A stretch of 64,000 nt of DNA from contig NW_025064899.1 in the NCBI RefSeq assembly GCF_019112545.1, positions 147,185-211,184 of the forward strand, read 5' to 3'. Below, piece by piece: positions 10,254 through 22,300 of the stretch. The first letter of the stretch is position 1, and every line of letters starts with the position of its first letter. The notes beneath the pieces are model-generated. The model was not told the DNA's origin. It did not search any database and worked only from the letters and a program-made list of their open reading frames with translations. This stretch comes from Guyanagaster necrorhizus (Eukaryota > Basidiomycota > Agaricomycetes > Agaricales > Physalacriaceae). The position numbers and the translations under genes are program-made.

Positions 10254-13200
10254 CTTCCTCAAAATTAAAATTGAGGTCATATGATCTATACTCAAGGGGA
10301 TTCTCAGAGACTGTATTGCTGAAGACATCTGCAAAACCATGATACTCTACTGGCACTGATGAAAGATCTGCTGGTAGTGTAAACTGCTGAGCATCATCCT
10401 CTGCACAGAGTTGGACAAATGTGGCAGCAGATATGATGAACATCTTTGGGTGTACTTTCATAGTAAAAGATTCTCAGAGAGGATAGGAATAGATGGGCTT
10501 ATATGGAAACAGAACCTGCTGGTGACCAAGATGGAATGTGAAATAAAATGAAGCTCCAGGAGATGGACTATCAGAGTCTGATGGATATAGAAGTCCTGGA
10601 GTTGAAGTAGGAAGTTCAGATGAAGCTGAATTGATATCCAGTGAGAGTGGAAGTCCTGAAGATGAGCTTGAAGGCTCAGAAAAGATTAGAGTATTAGAGT
10701 CCAGTGGACACAGAAGTCTAGAGTAAAACTAAAAGGTTCAGAAGGAGCTAGACTATTATTCAGTGGGCACAGAAGTCTCAGAGATGTGGCAAAATCCATA
10801 GAACTGATGGAAGTAGCATCTTGGGAATTTGAATGAAAAGCTGTTTTCTGGCCAGTCAATCAACAGATTATAGCAGAAGACCCAGTTGTATTCAAGTACA
10901 AAGTTGCAAGGTGAGTTCAATCAGATGATATAGAAGTCAGTGAGGAAAGTGTTTCTAGAAGAGAAACTGATAGAGACAATTGTGATTTGTGAAATACAGC
11001 TTCTATCAGAGCTATCAAACAGATGAAGTTGCATAGGAGAGCTGGGTTTATTCAGAATGTTATTCTCAGCTATGTACTTAATATTAACAAAGAAGTGGCT
11101 AGAACTAGAGTCAATAAAAATAAGAAAATAGAGAATGATAGAGATGGAAGAATCTTTGGATCCCAATCTAGAATGCCATTCAGCAGAGTGAGAAATTTAG
11201 AGAGAGTGGTTGGAAAGAGATGTCACATTGAGGGTGATGACCTCTAGAGTGTGAATAGAATTAATGCAATCCTGATCTCACATGGAGAATACTGGATTGC
11301 TTTCTAGTTTTCTAGCTCTGATAGAGCCAGTTTCTTAGAGGTATAAACTTCAACTTCAGCTATACAACCCTTAGCAGAGACTGATGCCTTCCACTTACTG
11401 AAATCTTCAGTCTTATGCTTACTACCACAAAACATGCAGAGATTGTTCTGAAAGTAGCAGTTCTTTTCTTTGTAAGTAAGATGGTCATCTTTTTTTAGCT
11501 TGTTCACATGGGGCTTAGGATTGGAGGTGGAATCTGAGGATTTCAGAGCTGAACTGGAGGCTGATGAGAAGGTGCTGGGTCTCTTGAACTTTGATTTAGA
11601 GAAGGTACTAGAGGCCTTATTATTATAGTTTTCCTGGAAAATCTCAGTCTTTTGAGTCCAGTAGTGTGTGTCAAGCTCTTGGGAAGGAGATGCATATCAC
11701 AGAGATTGTTAGTCTTTCTATGATGGGCAATATCATACTTAATGCAGGTATGGAAGCTATAGTAGAAGGTATGATGCAAGGAGTTGTCTCTGTAACTGAT
11801 TTGCAAAGTGTACTGGTTGAACTGGACCATGTGCTTTATGATCCAGTCTCTGTCATACATCCAGAGATGCTCTAAGGCATCCTTTGCATCTCTGATAGCA
11901 TTGAAGGGCTCAAAATTACTGCAGAGTTCATCAATGAATGTAGCATAGAAAAATTGCTGAGCTAGCAGGTTCCATGGATTAGGGTTGAGAATGTCTGGTT
12001 CAAACTAGTTTAGTGTGATGCCAGATAGGAAAGAGATGAAGGTCAGAGCTATCAAAAGTGTTTAGCTCCTTAATCTTAGTGCAGATTGCAGCAAGCTGAG
12101 ATTTGTTGAGAGACATGGAAATCCCACATAATAGGTTTATGAATTTTTGTATCATGTGTTGCTCATTGAAGGTGTTATTATTTCTGATGCTGCTGAAGCC
12201 ATTGGAACCATCAGATTCATCAGATCCATCTGATTGACTGGGTCTGCTGGAGTCATCTGGATTGCCTCTGAGAGAATTAGATGAGGTACCATCTAGTCTA
12301 TGATAGTACAGAATGTGAGTAGGAGTGTCATCATTGCCTTTGCCATCAGAGTTCAGATCATCTCTATTTCTGTGAATGATACCTAGAGATATGGAATCTG
12401 CTATTGAATTATTTTAAAAACTGTATATAGAGTTTTCCCAATGGCATTTGTTGGTGATGTCAAAGAGGTTTGAAGAGTCATCAAAGTTAGATTAGTGGGC
12501 AGTAAAGCTAGAATAGATGTAGATTTTCCTATGAGAGCATTTTTCTCCACTGGAAGCTGATCAAAACAGGTCTGCATATTCCTTGAATGTAGAGGCTATG
12601 ACATCCTCCATGAAGAAGATATATTTGGGTTGGGCATTTTCAGATTCTGCTTCTGGAGGTTGAGTGAATATGATGAACATGATGAGGAAAAAGATTGACT
12701 CAAGAGGTTGAGTTCAAATATACTATTAGGAATGTGCCAATAAATAGGCTTTGGATTGCACAGGCAGAGACCAGTGGAGTGCATAGCCTTTGATGATGCT
12801 ATTAGCAATGTCACCCTTGACTCAAAACCTAAAGGATTTGGATATGGAGTGAAGTCCACAGAGAGAGTGGAAAGAGGGATCAAAATAATCCAAATGGAAC
12901 AGAATATATTAATTAGACTTAAGATGATGAGAGATGAGGATGAAGTATAGGATAAACCAAGTTGATATTCAAGCTGAGTATCTACTATGATTATACAAGG
13001 CTTATATACTAGAGATAACTAATTCTGAGTCAGAATCCAATAGACTCTGGCACTGTCTATTTGCTATTGAAATTGGATTCTAGAATTAATATGTAAAATT
13101 GAAATATGAAATTATAAATAAAATACAAATGAAGTGAGCACATGGTCAGTGGCCAGAGGTTAATAGACTGCAAAGTGTTGCTTTATAGATTATAGACTTA

Positions 13201-13254
13201 GAAGTTGAAGTCAGTGTGAAGCAGAAGCTATCAGCATGTATGTAACAACTTCAG

Positions 13255-13510
13255 TTTATCAAAGAACTGTATAAGTTGCTGGGAATCACTGAAAAACCAT
13301 CCAGTGTATCACTTTCAGATGAATAGACAGATAGAGCAGATTAATAAGAAAATTGAAAAATATCTTAGAATATTTATAAATCACAGGTAGAATGACTCAG
13401 GTGGTTATGTGTGCAAGCTAGAAACTGACACAGCATAGAAATATACACTGATCACATCCACAGCAACATACACCCACAACACTTTTAGTTTGTTAGAGGG
13501 ATTCTAATGT
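13255..13510 (+). pseudogene. Ty3/gypsy integrase fragment
   Basis: The plus-strand translation gives FIKELYKLLGI, SSVYHFQMNRQIEQINKKIEKY and RIFINHRQND, matching the conserved integrase core around the catalytic Glu (family pattern AYHPQTDGQTERVNQELE). The orientation is opposite to elements A, B and C. Stops follow at about 13425. CpG-free. It is the left flank into which element B inserted (TSD GATAA at 13511-13515). Confidence 0.75.
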
Positions 13511-13515
13511 GATAA

Positions 13516-13951
13516 TGTTAGGCCCAAGCATCTCATGACTAGATACACGTGATAAACAGGTGTCCCTTTGCACTTTGAGGGATCACCTGAGTTCACTTTA
13601 TTGCATATCTGGATCGGTGGAACTCAAGGTCAGATATAGACTCGAGGTAGAATGGTGAATATAAACTTTAGCTCAAAGCTGGGGTATACCAGCGAGAGCT
13701 GTGGGTCTTAAATACTGTACAGATGATGCTAATAATACTACTACTAATTGTGTCTGCTTGTATCCATTGTGCCCATTGTCCTTGAGCATCGTTACCACAT
13801 ATAAAAGGTTGTCTGTGCATCATCGAGCATTGTTGTTTATGTTAAATGATGGGCAGGCTAGTTGTGATGACTAAGCCTTCCCACATCCTCGTGCATCCTG
13901 ACTAAGCATAAATAGGGGTAAAACTAGGAAAAGAAAGGGAAAATCATAATA
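13516..13951 (-). repeat. 3' LTR of element B
   Basis: 436 bp, TGTTAGGCCC... to ...AAATCATAATA, lying against the polypurine tract. The terminal CA has become TA. It differs from the partner LTR at 29134-29569 mostly by transitions. Confidence 0.9.
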
Positions 13952-13970
13952 TTACCCCCCCCCCCTTAAG
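13952..13970 (-). other. Polypurine tract of element B
   Basis: On the minus strand a purine run with eleven consecutive G stands directly before the 3' LTR. In element C the same tract has six G, so the homopolymer has expanded here. Expected primer site for plus-strand DNA synthesis. Confidence 0.75.
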
Positions 13971-13984
13971 ACCATCGTCCTGAT

Positions 13985-15002
13985 GGCTTAATTCAGGGAT
14001 AATTCATAGTCATGTATTGCATCGTCTGCCAACATTTGTTTTTCATTGACCCATTGGTTTGATTTGGGTCTATAGCCCTTCCAACTGACAAGATAATTGA
14101 TGGTTGTAGTCATGCCACCGCCTTTCGCCTTTATTTTTCAGAGTTTGTGGTTTAAGATCTGGTCGATTTTGTAGTGCTCCTCATCATCAATTAGGTCAGG
14201 AGGAGGTGGCAGGGGTCTCTCCTGGTTGGGAAAGGCAGGAGCGATATATGGTGAGAGCAGGGTTTTGTTGAAAATATCATGTATTTTCCAGCTGACTGGG
14301 AGGCAGAGTTTGTAGGTGCTATTTCCTACTTTTCATATAATGGAAAAGGGGCCAGTGCATTTGTCTGCCAGCTTCCTTTTTGGCTGCAGAAGGTGCAGGT
14401 TTGTTATGTCTAGCTACACTTTATTGTTAATGGAGTACATGTGTGCCGGTCAGCGATGTTTATCATATTGGGTCTTCATTGTCATTGCAGCTTTTTTGAG
14501 TGCAGTTTTGGTTTCAGCATGAATTTTTGCCATGTCAGCAGTGAAACTCAAAGAGGCAGGGGTTGTTGTTCAGAGGCATGAGGAGTGGGTGACATTGGGG
14601 TGTCACCCATAGTTGACAAAGAATGGGGTCTGACTGGTTGCTGAGTGAATGTGGTTGTTGTGTTGGAAGGCAGCTAGTGCCAACCACTCAGCCCAGTCAT
14701 CTTGTTGATAGTTAATAAACAGGCACAAGTACTTTTCGACTTCTTGGTTTGCCCATTCTGTCTGCCTGTTGGTTTGTGGGTGGTATGCAGTAGATGCATT
14801 TCATTTGATATTTAGGAGTTGGTATAGATTGTCGAGGAATTTGGAGACAAATTGTGGTCCTCGGTTGGATATGACTACTTGAGGCATCCCATATTTGGTG
14901 TATACCTCATCTCATAGGATTCTTGCCCATTCTTCCAAGGTCAATTCTGTAGAGCATGCAATCAGGATGATCACTTTGGAGAATCGATTGACAATGATGA
15001 GG
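13985..15002 (-). pseudogene. Element B pol, distal part: integrase core and chromodomain
   Basis: Downstream half of the element B integrase, cut off from its upstream half by element C. Minus-strand translation shows the conserved core around the catalytic Asp and Glu, the linker, and a C-terminal chromodomain (about 14200-13985) aligned with the one in element E. Numerous stops, including TGA at former CGA codons. Not functional. Confidence 0.8.
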
Positions 15003-15007
15003 ATGGC
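15003..15007. repeat. Left TSD of element C (ATGGC)
   Basis: ATGGC directly before the LTR start TGTTAAGC. The matching copy lies at 23092-23096. The flanks continue one another within the element B integrase. Confidence 0.95.
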
Positions 15008-15442
15008 TGTTAAGCCCAAGCGTCACGTGGACTGATACACGTGATAAACAGATGTTCCTTCGCACTTTGAGGAATCACCTGAGTTCACTTATATGTATAT
15101 CCAAACAGTGTGACTCAAGGTCAGAAGTAGACTCGAGATAGAATGGTGTGAATAAACTTTAGCTCGAAGCTGGGGTATACCAGTGAGAGCTGCAGTCCTT
15201 AAATACTGTACAGTCGTCTGCTAATTATACTACTGCTTATTATGTGTGTCTGTATCCATTGTGCTCGTTGTCCTTGAGCGTCACTATCGTACATAAAAGG
15301 CTGATTGTGTCGTCGAGCGCGACCGTCATGGTGTCTCGATGGAAGACTTTTAGTTGTGCTGACTAAGCCTCTCATGGTCTTGTGCCTTCTGACTCAGCAT
15401 AAATAGGGGTAAAAAGGAAAAGAAAGGAAATAAATCGTAACA
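15008..15442 (-). repeat. 3' LTR of element C
   Basis: 435 bp, TGTTAAGCCC... to ...AAATCGTAACA. Aligned by eye with 22657-23091 there are eight differences, every one a transition at a CpG site; the remaining positions are identical. Confidence 0.95.
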
Positions 15443-15458
15443 TTACCCCCCGCTTAAG
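15443..15458 (-). other. Polypurine tract of element C
   Basis: On the minus strand CTTAAGCGGGGGGTAA abuts the 3' LTR. Expected primer for plus-strand synthesis. The equivalent tract is present in B (G11) and E (CTTAAGAAGGGGGTAA). Confidence 0.85.
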
Positions 15459-15475
15459 ACCATCGTCCCGATGGT

Positions 15476-18400
15476 TTAATTAAGGGATAGTTCGTAGTCC
15501 CGTATTGCTTGGTCTGCAGACATGTGCTTCTCGTTGACCCATTGATTTGATTCTGGCCCGTAGCCCTTCCAACTGATGAGGTAATCCACGGTGGTCGTCA
15601 TGCCACCTCCCTTTGCTTTGACTTTTCATAATTTATGGTTGAGTACTTGGTCAACTTCATAATGTTCCTCGTCGTTGACAAGTATAGGAGGTGGTGGTGA
15701 TGGTTTTTGTTGGTTAGGGAATGCGGGTGCAATGAAGGGTGTCAGGAGGATCTCGTTGAACACATCGTGGATTTTCCATGAATTTGGAAGTTTCAGTTTG
15801 TATGCAGAGGCGCCGACTTTGGCAAGGATCAGGAAGGGACCGGTGCGTTTGTCGGCGAGCTTTTGTTTGGGTCGCGGGAGGTGGAGGTTGGTTGTGTCGA
15901 GCCATACAAGGTCACTGACGTTGTATGTGTGTGACGGTCTCTTGTGTTTGTCATATTGTTTTTTCATAGTGTTGGCCGCCTTTTCGAGGGCCGCTTTCGT
16001 TTTGGAGTGTATTGTTTGCATCGTATTGGCAAAGTCTTTGGAGGCTGGGGTTGAGGATTGGAGTTGTGTTTTCTGGGAAAGATGGGGGTGGCGCCCGTGG
16101 TTGATGAAGAAAGGGGTCCTCCCTGTTGCTGAGTGGATGCGATTGTTGTGTTGGAACGCGGCAAGCGCAAGCCACTCGGTCCAGTCATCCTGTCGGTAGT
16201 TGATAAAAAGCCGTAGGTATTTCTCGACTTCCTGATTGACCTGTTCTGTCTGTCCATCGGTCTGGGGGTGGTATGCCGTAGACGCGTTTTGGCGGATATT
16301 AAGAAGTCGATAGAGGTCGGTCATGAATTTTGAGACGAACTGTGGGCCTCGGTCCGAAATGACAACCTGCGGCATACCATGTTTTGCGTATACCTCGTCA
16401 CGTAAGATCTTGGCCCATCCTTCTGACGTAAGTTCCGTGGAGCAGGCAATGGGTATGATGGCTTTTGAAAAGCGATCGACAATAACGATGATGGCGTCAT
16501 ACCCCTGACTTTCCGGTAATCCGGTGATCATATCCACTGATATGTGAGTCCACGGGGCACTGGGAACTTCGTTTGGATATAGGGGCGCGGCTCGGGGTTG
16601 GTTTGACGACTTTCCCCTTTGGCAGGTTTCGCACGCCTTGACGTAACTGGTGATGTCCTTGTCGAGTTTTGGCCACCAGTACTCCCGCAGTACCAACTCC
16701 TTTGTTTTTGTTACCCCTGGATGTCCCGCTGTTGCGTGATCGTGGAACTGTCCGATGATTTCTCCCCGGAGACTGTGTTCTCGAGGTATGTAAATTCGTC
16801 CGTCATATCGGATCATCCCTTCCTCCATTACTAGTCCTCGTTCATGGTTTAGGGATGGAGCGATTCGCTGATCCCATTTGTGAGGGTTGCGGGTCGCACT
16901 TTTGATCTGCTCATGGATCTCAGCTTCCGTGGGCATGATCATGGCACGGAAGTGCTCTGGTCGAAGGATCAGGACTCCCTCGTTGTCCCCTGCTCCTTGA
17001 TCATGATCGGCCCTTCAGCTCAGCAGATCTGCCTTTTTATTGGCTACGCCTGGTTTGTGGTGTAGGGTATATTGGTATTGGGTTAACTCCGTAACCCATC
17101 GGGCCTGTCGCCGGTTCAATTTCTGTGGTTGGCGGAAATATCGCAGGTTTTGATGATCTGTCCAGATCTCGAAAGTTTCTACAGCCCCGATTAGGTAGTG
17201 CCGCCATTCTTCGAGGGCCAGCATGATAGCGAGTAGTTCTTTGTCATAGATTTCATAGTTCCTCTCTGTGACTGATAGCGCTTTGGAGAGGAATGCGACT
17301 GGTCGCCATTTTCCTTCTTGTTCCTGAGACAGGACGGCTCCAATGGCTCCCTTGCTGGAGTCCGCCTCTACCTTGAACTTTCCGTCGGTTGTCGGTATCG
17401 CGAGTACCACGTCCTCAGCTAGCCGCCGCTTGAGGTCTTCGAAGGTGTTTTGCTGGGACATCCCCCAAGACCAGGGGGCATTGCCGGTTAACTGCGTCAT
17501 AGGTCGGACTACCTTGCTGTAATCCCATATGAAGCGTCAGTAAAAGTTGGTGAAGCCGAGGAAGGATTGGAGCTCCTTCTTCTTGGTTGGCTCTGGCCAT
17601 TCTGTTACCCCCCTGACCTTTACAGGGTCCATTCGAATGTTTCCTTCTGCGATGATTACCCCTAGGTATTCGGTTTCTGTTGTTTCGAACTCGCATTTCT
17701 CGGCTTTAAGGAAGAGTTTGTGTCGCCTCATTAGCTCGAGTACCCTTCGGACTAGGGCCCGGTGTTCCTCCCTCGTTTTTGACATAATTAGGATGTCGTC
17801 GAGATATATAGTGACCTTTCCGGTGGCGATGAGGTCTTTAAATATATCATTCATCATCCATTGGAAGGTTGCGGGGGAGTTAGTGAGGCCAAAGAACATT
17901 ACCGTGGGCTCGAAGAGTCCGCGATTAGTCCTGAAAGCCGCCTTCCATTCATCTCCTTCCTTGATGCGAACGTTGTTATATCCCCATCGCACGTCCAGTT
18001 TGGTGTAGTACTTAGCTCCCCGAAGTTTGTCCATCAACTCAGAGATTAAGGGAAGGGGATAACGATTTTTAATGGTCATTTCGTTGAGCTTTCGGTAGTC
18101 CTGGACAGGTCTGAGTTTCCCGTCCTTCTTTTTAACAAAGAAGAACGGTGACGCCATAGGAGATTTGGACGCTCGGATCCGCCCACTGGAGAGGTTCTCG
18201 TCGAGAAACTTGTCTAGTTCCTGCTGTTCGGTGTTGCTGAGCGGGTAGGTTTTGCAGTCGAGGTTGGCGTTTGCGTTAGGGATTAGTTCGATGGCATGAT
18301 CCCATGGCTTTGATTCGGGTAGTTCGTCAAAGTTTTCTTTGGCAAACAGATCTTTGTAGTCCCACGCCCACGGGGGAACCATTTCTTCAAATGTCCTTTC

Positions 18401-19363
18401 CTCCTTCAACTGATTGGCCCGCGCGGCCAAATCGTTGGCGTGATGCATAGCCCGCAGGTGTACTTCTTGTTGCATGTCCACCGCCAGGATAGTCTCCCCA
18501 TCCTCCATCTCTTCATCCCAGCGATCGTGGGGATCTTCGTCTGGAAGCTCAAATGGGATTTTTCGGCACCTACACCTGGCGAATGTGATCCGTCCGGTCT
18601 TCCAGTTGATAAGTGGGTTGTGCCTTATCAACCAGTCGTGTCCAAGGAAGACTTCTTTGGATCCGAGGTCGGTGACCGCGAGATCAATTCGTTCGGCATG
18701 GTCTCCGATGGTCAGCCGGAGTTCGACAAATTCGGTGATGGACCCGGCTTGGTTCTTCGTTCCATCCGCATTAAAGACTGGGATCGGAGCGGCTGTAGCG
18801 CGGGTTGGAATGTGGTTCTTTTCTACGAAGGCTCGATTGATCGAGCTTCCGGTGCATCCGCTGTCTACGAGCATGGTTACTTCATGCGAGGTTCGGTTGG
18901 TTAGCGTTTCGATCCTGGCTTTAACGATGAGGTCCTGTCCTGAGGTTTTCGTTCGTCGGATGAATCGTCGGGGTCCCCAGAGTTCGTCGAGCCATTCCAA
19001 GGCTCGACACCTTTCTGCCTTCCTTATCCCCTCAATTACTTCGTCCACTACTTCTTCGGCTCTGGTCCGATGTATCCAGTTTCTAAGCGCAGCTTTCGCC
19101 GTCGCTTCGTCTTTGGCTTCCTTGATGGCCCTCCAGGTCCATTCAGTATCGAACGGTTTGAGCCATGTTTTAGGGCTCGCTGCCCCTGTTCGGCCCATGG
19201 GCGTTTGAGTCTGTTCTTGCAATTCTTTGGTGTGCTTGTCAACTGTGGGTATATTCGAATGCGCTTTGTACATAGGAGTAACTACAGAAGTACTATCAGT
19301 CCGGCTAGCAGCTGGAATTGGCACACCGTGAACTTGTGCGGCCGACCTAGTGGAATTGCACAC
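15476..19363 (-). pseudogene. pol: Element C pol polyprotein, full length but with three TGA stops
   Basis: One frame of 1296 codons from the gag stop to a terminal TAA, interrupted at 17539-17537, 17017-17015 and 15628-15626 by TGA. At each, the relatives and context call for Arg, so CGA to TGA explains all three. Approximate domains: retropepsin with DSGCTGSS (Asp about residue 167), RT with YLDD (about 520), RNase H starting EADSSKGAIGAVLSQ (about 661), integrase zinc site H...H...C-x2-C (about 870-915), DDE core (DMITG, SDRGPQF, NQEVEKY; about 943-1045) and chromodomain (YLISWKGYGPESNQW). The frame begins within the gag stop, in -1 relative to gag, so synthesis needs frameshifting. No indels disturb the frame. 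The third stop removes only the chromodomain. Confidence 0.93.
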
Positions 19364-22300
19364 TAGTCGGCCCGCTCTTTTACCTCTTCTATCTTGGTTT
19401 CCTTGCTGAGTTCTTCATCCTCTTTCTGCAACTCGGCGATTTGCGCTCGTATGTCTTCACGGGTTCGCTTCTTCTTTGGGCAATCTTTGGCCATGTGGCC
19501 CTTTAGCCCGCAGTTAAAGCACTTCCCTTCTTTCTTCATGCGATCAATGTCCATTGGCTTCCCGGCACCGGTATAAGTGGTCCCCGTCCCAGTCTTTTGG
19601 GTACCGTAGTTCGCGGTCGTGGGAGTTCCTGATGGTTTCCCGACAGTTTGCCCCGACTTGTTCAGGGTTGGCGGTGTCGACTTCTTGCCGTATTCCTGCA
19701 AGGTCGATGCCTCCGCTTTCTGCCTTTGCCTCTCCTTGTACATCTCGATGATCCTCTCCTTCCATTCGTCGTAGCCCACAGGCATTAGCATTTTGATGCC
19801 CATGGCTGAGATCATCGTAAGGTACGAGGATGGAACTCCCCGCTTGAGGGCTTCTACCATTCTCCCATCGTTCGCGACATCTTCCCTGATCCCCGCGAGT
19901 TTGGCGAGCCGTTCCAGCTCGTCGAAGTAATCGGTAGCCGCCTTATCTCCCATCTTGTACTCCTTGATCTTTTGTTTGTGTACTTCTTGAATGGCAGGAT
20001 CAATAAATTTGTCGTTCAGCATGCGTTTAAAGACCGGCCACGAGGGATATCGGTAGTGGTCCCTGGTGGTGGATCGGAAATTCGGAGAAATAAGGATCCA
20101 CCATGTTTTGGCCTTGTCTTCTAGATAGGAGGTGGCGAAGGCGACTTTGTTCATGTCGGTTCCGATGTATCCGATGTAGACTTCGAAGTATTGTTCGCAA
20201 TCTACCAGGAACCGGTCGATGTCGTCAGAGACCTCTTTAAAGGGGCGCGGCTTTCGGAGGAGGTCGGGGTGGCATTGTAAGACGTTGGCATTGTGCGGGA
20301 GTGCCCCCATCGGGTTGGGCCACCCGTCGAACGGTGGTTGTTTCCACTCCGCGGGTGGTCCGGGGAAGGAATGCAGGGAATCGTCGTCTGCGATTGGGCT
20401 CCCTTTCGGGTCGGTGACCCGAATGATTACCCCGTCTCGTACTGTAAATCCGAGGTGGACCGCCTCGGGGTCGTCCCGAATGGGATCCTTCCCACTTGGT
20501 TCTGCCTGATCCGGGGGAGGTTGTCCGCCGAGGAGCCGGCTTCCTCTGCCGGTCCAGGGGTTTCGGCTTTGAGCGGCTTGCCATGCCGGTCGATTCCTTG
20601 TTCGGGTGAGTCGTGAAGCCGTGCTTCGGATCGACAGACTGTCGTCGGCCCGACTCCAGATAGGAGGGGCGACGTAGATAGCTCGTCTTGGTGGTACGGG
20701 GGGAGTGCGCGGCATTGGTGCCGGCGCTCTTGGTTCGTTGTCGGGCCGATACGGGGGTATTGGCATGAGGGGGTCTTCCGGGTGCCGTCGCCCGTATTCC
20801 CTCCATGCATATTCCATCGCAGCATACTGTAAAATTCTCTCTTTTTCAGTGCCTGCTGCATACCTGTACTCAAGTCCTAAGGACGTCACTTGCCAGCGCA
20901 CGTCCTGCCATAAGTAATTCCTGCCCTGCTCGTACAACTCCTGATATTCCTTGCTCCTGGCTCTCTCAATCTCTTCCCGCAGTGCTTCTTCGTCTGTATC
21001 TTCTCCTGCCCGTTCTAGCCGTTGCTGATATGGATCATCACTGTCCTCGTCGTCCTCCTCGTCGCCCTCATCCCCGCTGTCCCCTTCCTCGAGGAGGGAA
21101 CTGACGGGCTGGTCGTAAATGGACGGTACGGGAGGACGAAGGGTCATCGGGGACCCTCCCGTTGACTTGGGTGCTAGGCCCATCGTCCCCTCGGTCGCTG
21201 GTCCTAGCGATGGGGGGGCTCCTGAGTCGACTGTAGCGCGTTCCTCCGCACGCTCTCGTCTCCTCCAGTTCTCGGCTATAGCGGCCGAAGAGTCGCTGGA
21301 ACTCGGGATTGAGAAATTGTCGAGCGACCCTGCTACCCAGGAATCGCTGGAGAGCCCTGTCGGAGACGTGGGCATTGTCGGGTACTCGGAGCCCGTAGGC
21401 TCCGAGGACGGAGTCGGCGTCGGATGAGATGGTATCGGTGCGGGCGGGGTAATCGAGGTCGATGGTCTGGGGTTCTCCTGTTCTTCCTCGTCTGATGGCT
21501 TCGTCCCAGCTGACGATACTGGCAGGTCCCGTCCATGGATCGTCCTCTGAGTCGGGCTCCCTGAAAGGGGACCCGGAATCGGTATGGAGCTCATACTCCC
21601 TAGGGGAGGCTGAGCCCATTCTCTCGACCTCTTCTCTCCTTCTCTGTGCTCGTCCTTGTCGGTCGTACTCTGCGGCTTCATACCGCTCTTGGGCTTCTTC
21701 TCGGACGTAGTCGGCGAGCTCCTCCTGAGTTCGCCTAATTGCCTCTTCTCGCTCTTGGTTCTGCTGCTGCTGCCTGACGGCTTCATCGTAGTCGAAGGGG
21801 ACGTTGAGGTCCCACTCCGGGAATATCCTCTGTATAATTCTTCTCGTAGCGGCTCTTCCCCTTTCGCTGGCGGTTCCGGTCTCGGGCTCACTTCCCATGT
21901 GGAGGTGTCGATACGGATCCCCTGCTGCGGAGATGGCGATGTCTGCGTTGTCGTAGTCGGGATGAATGTCTCTCCCTCACGGATTGTCGACCCCCAGCCT
22001 GCTGACGGACAGGCTGGAACCGGAGTTGGGCTCGGTGGGGGTCTCGGGGGGGTTCTGGGCGGGGTCGGGACTTTTGTGGGGTCCCGCAGCCATCCGAGCG
22101 GCATTAAGGGAGTCCCGAGCACGGTTTCCAATCCCTGAGGGAATTGGGGAGGCGAGATGCTCGGGGGAGCCGGCTGGAGTGGCGTAGTTGGAGACCTCGG
22201 CGGGCTCCTGAGCGACGTTTGTCGTCCACGGGTTCTGGAACCCTGTGAGAGCAGGGTGGCGGTCTCCGATGTGTCGTCGGGGGTGTTCGGGTCCTTCCTC

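Larger units (their letters stand above)
8690..12950 (-). mobile_element. Element A: decayed Ty3/gypsy retrotransposon with nested solo LTRs
   Basis: Minus-strand gag-pol relic. In order of transcription it has a gag region ending in a CCHC knuckle (CMFCGSKHKTEDF, about 11440-11400), a retropepsin region (IDSSSSHFFVN at about 11115, with the catalytic DSG changed to DSS), the protease-RT linker (EYHGFADVFS, about 10345) and reverse transcriptase (SESELKALYEF, APVFFVKK, then IYTKLDL; about 9085-8790). Stops replace Arg and Trp codons (CGA or TGG to TGA) and CpG is absent. The frame is interrupted at the linker by an inserted LTR (9113-10253). Removing it joins EEG to TSLLLSS and then IYSLSESEL, as expected for this pol family. 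I could not place the element's own LTRs, and the limits are those of recognisable similarity. It differs from the chromovirus family B/C/E in pol sequence. Confidence 0.8.

Noticed and set aside
18474..19208. Plus-strand frame of 244 codons opposite element C pol
   Set aside because: Antisense shadow of the CpG-rich pol frame; no domain, no promoter, and absent in decayed copies.
21068..21898. Long reading frame of 276 codons overlapping element C gag
   Set aside because: Lies in another frame of the Pro/Ser/Arg-rich, GC-rich gag region, lacks any domain and is not conserved as open in elements B or E.
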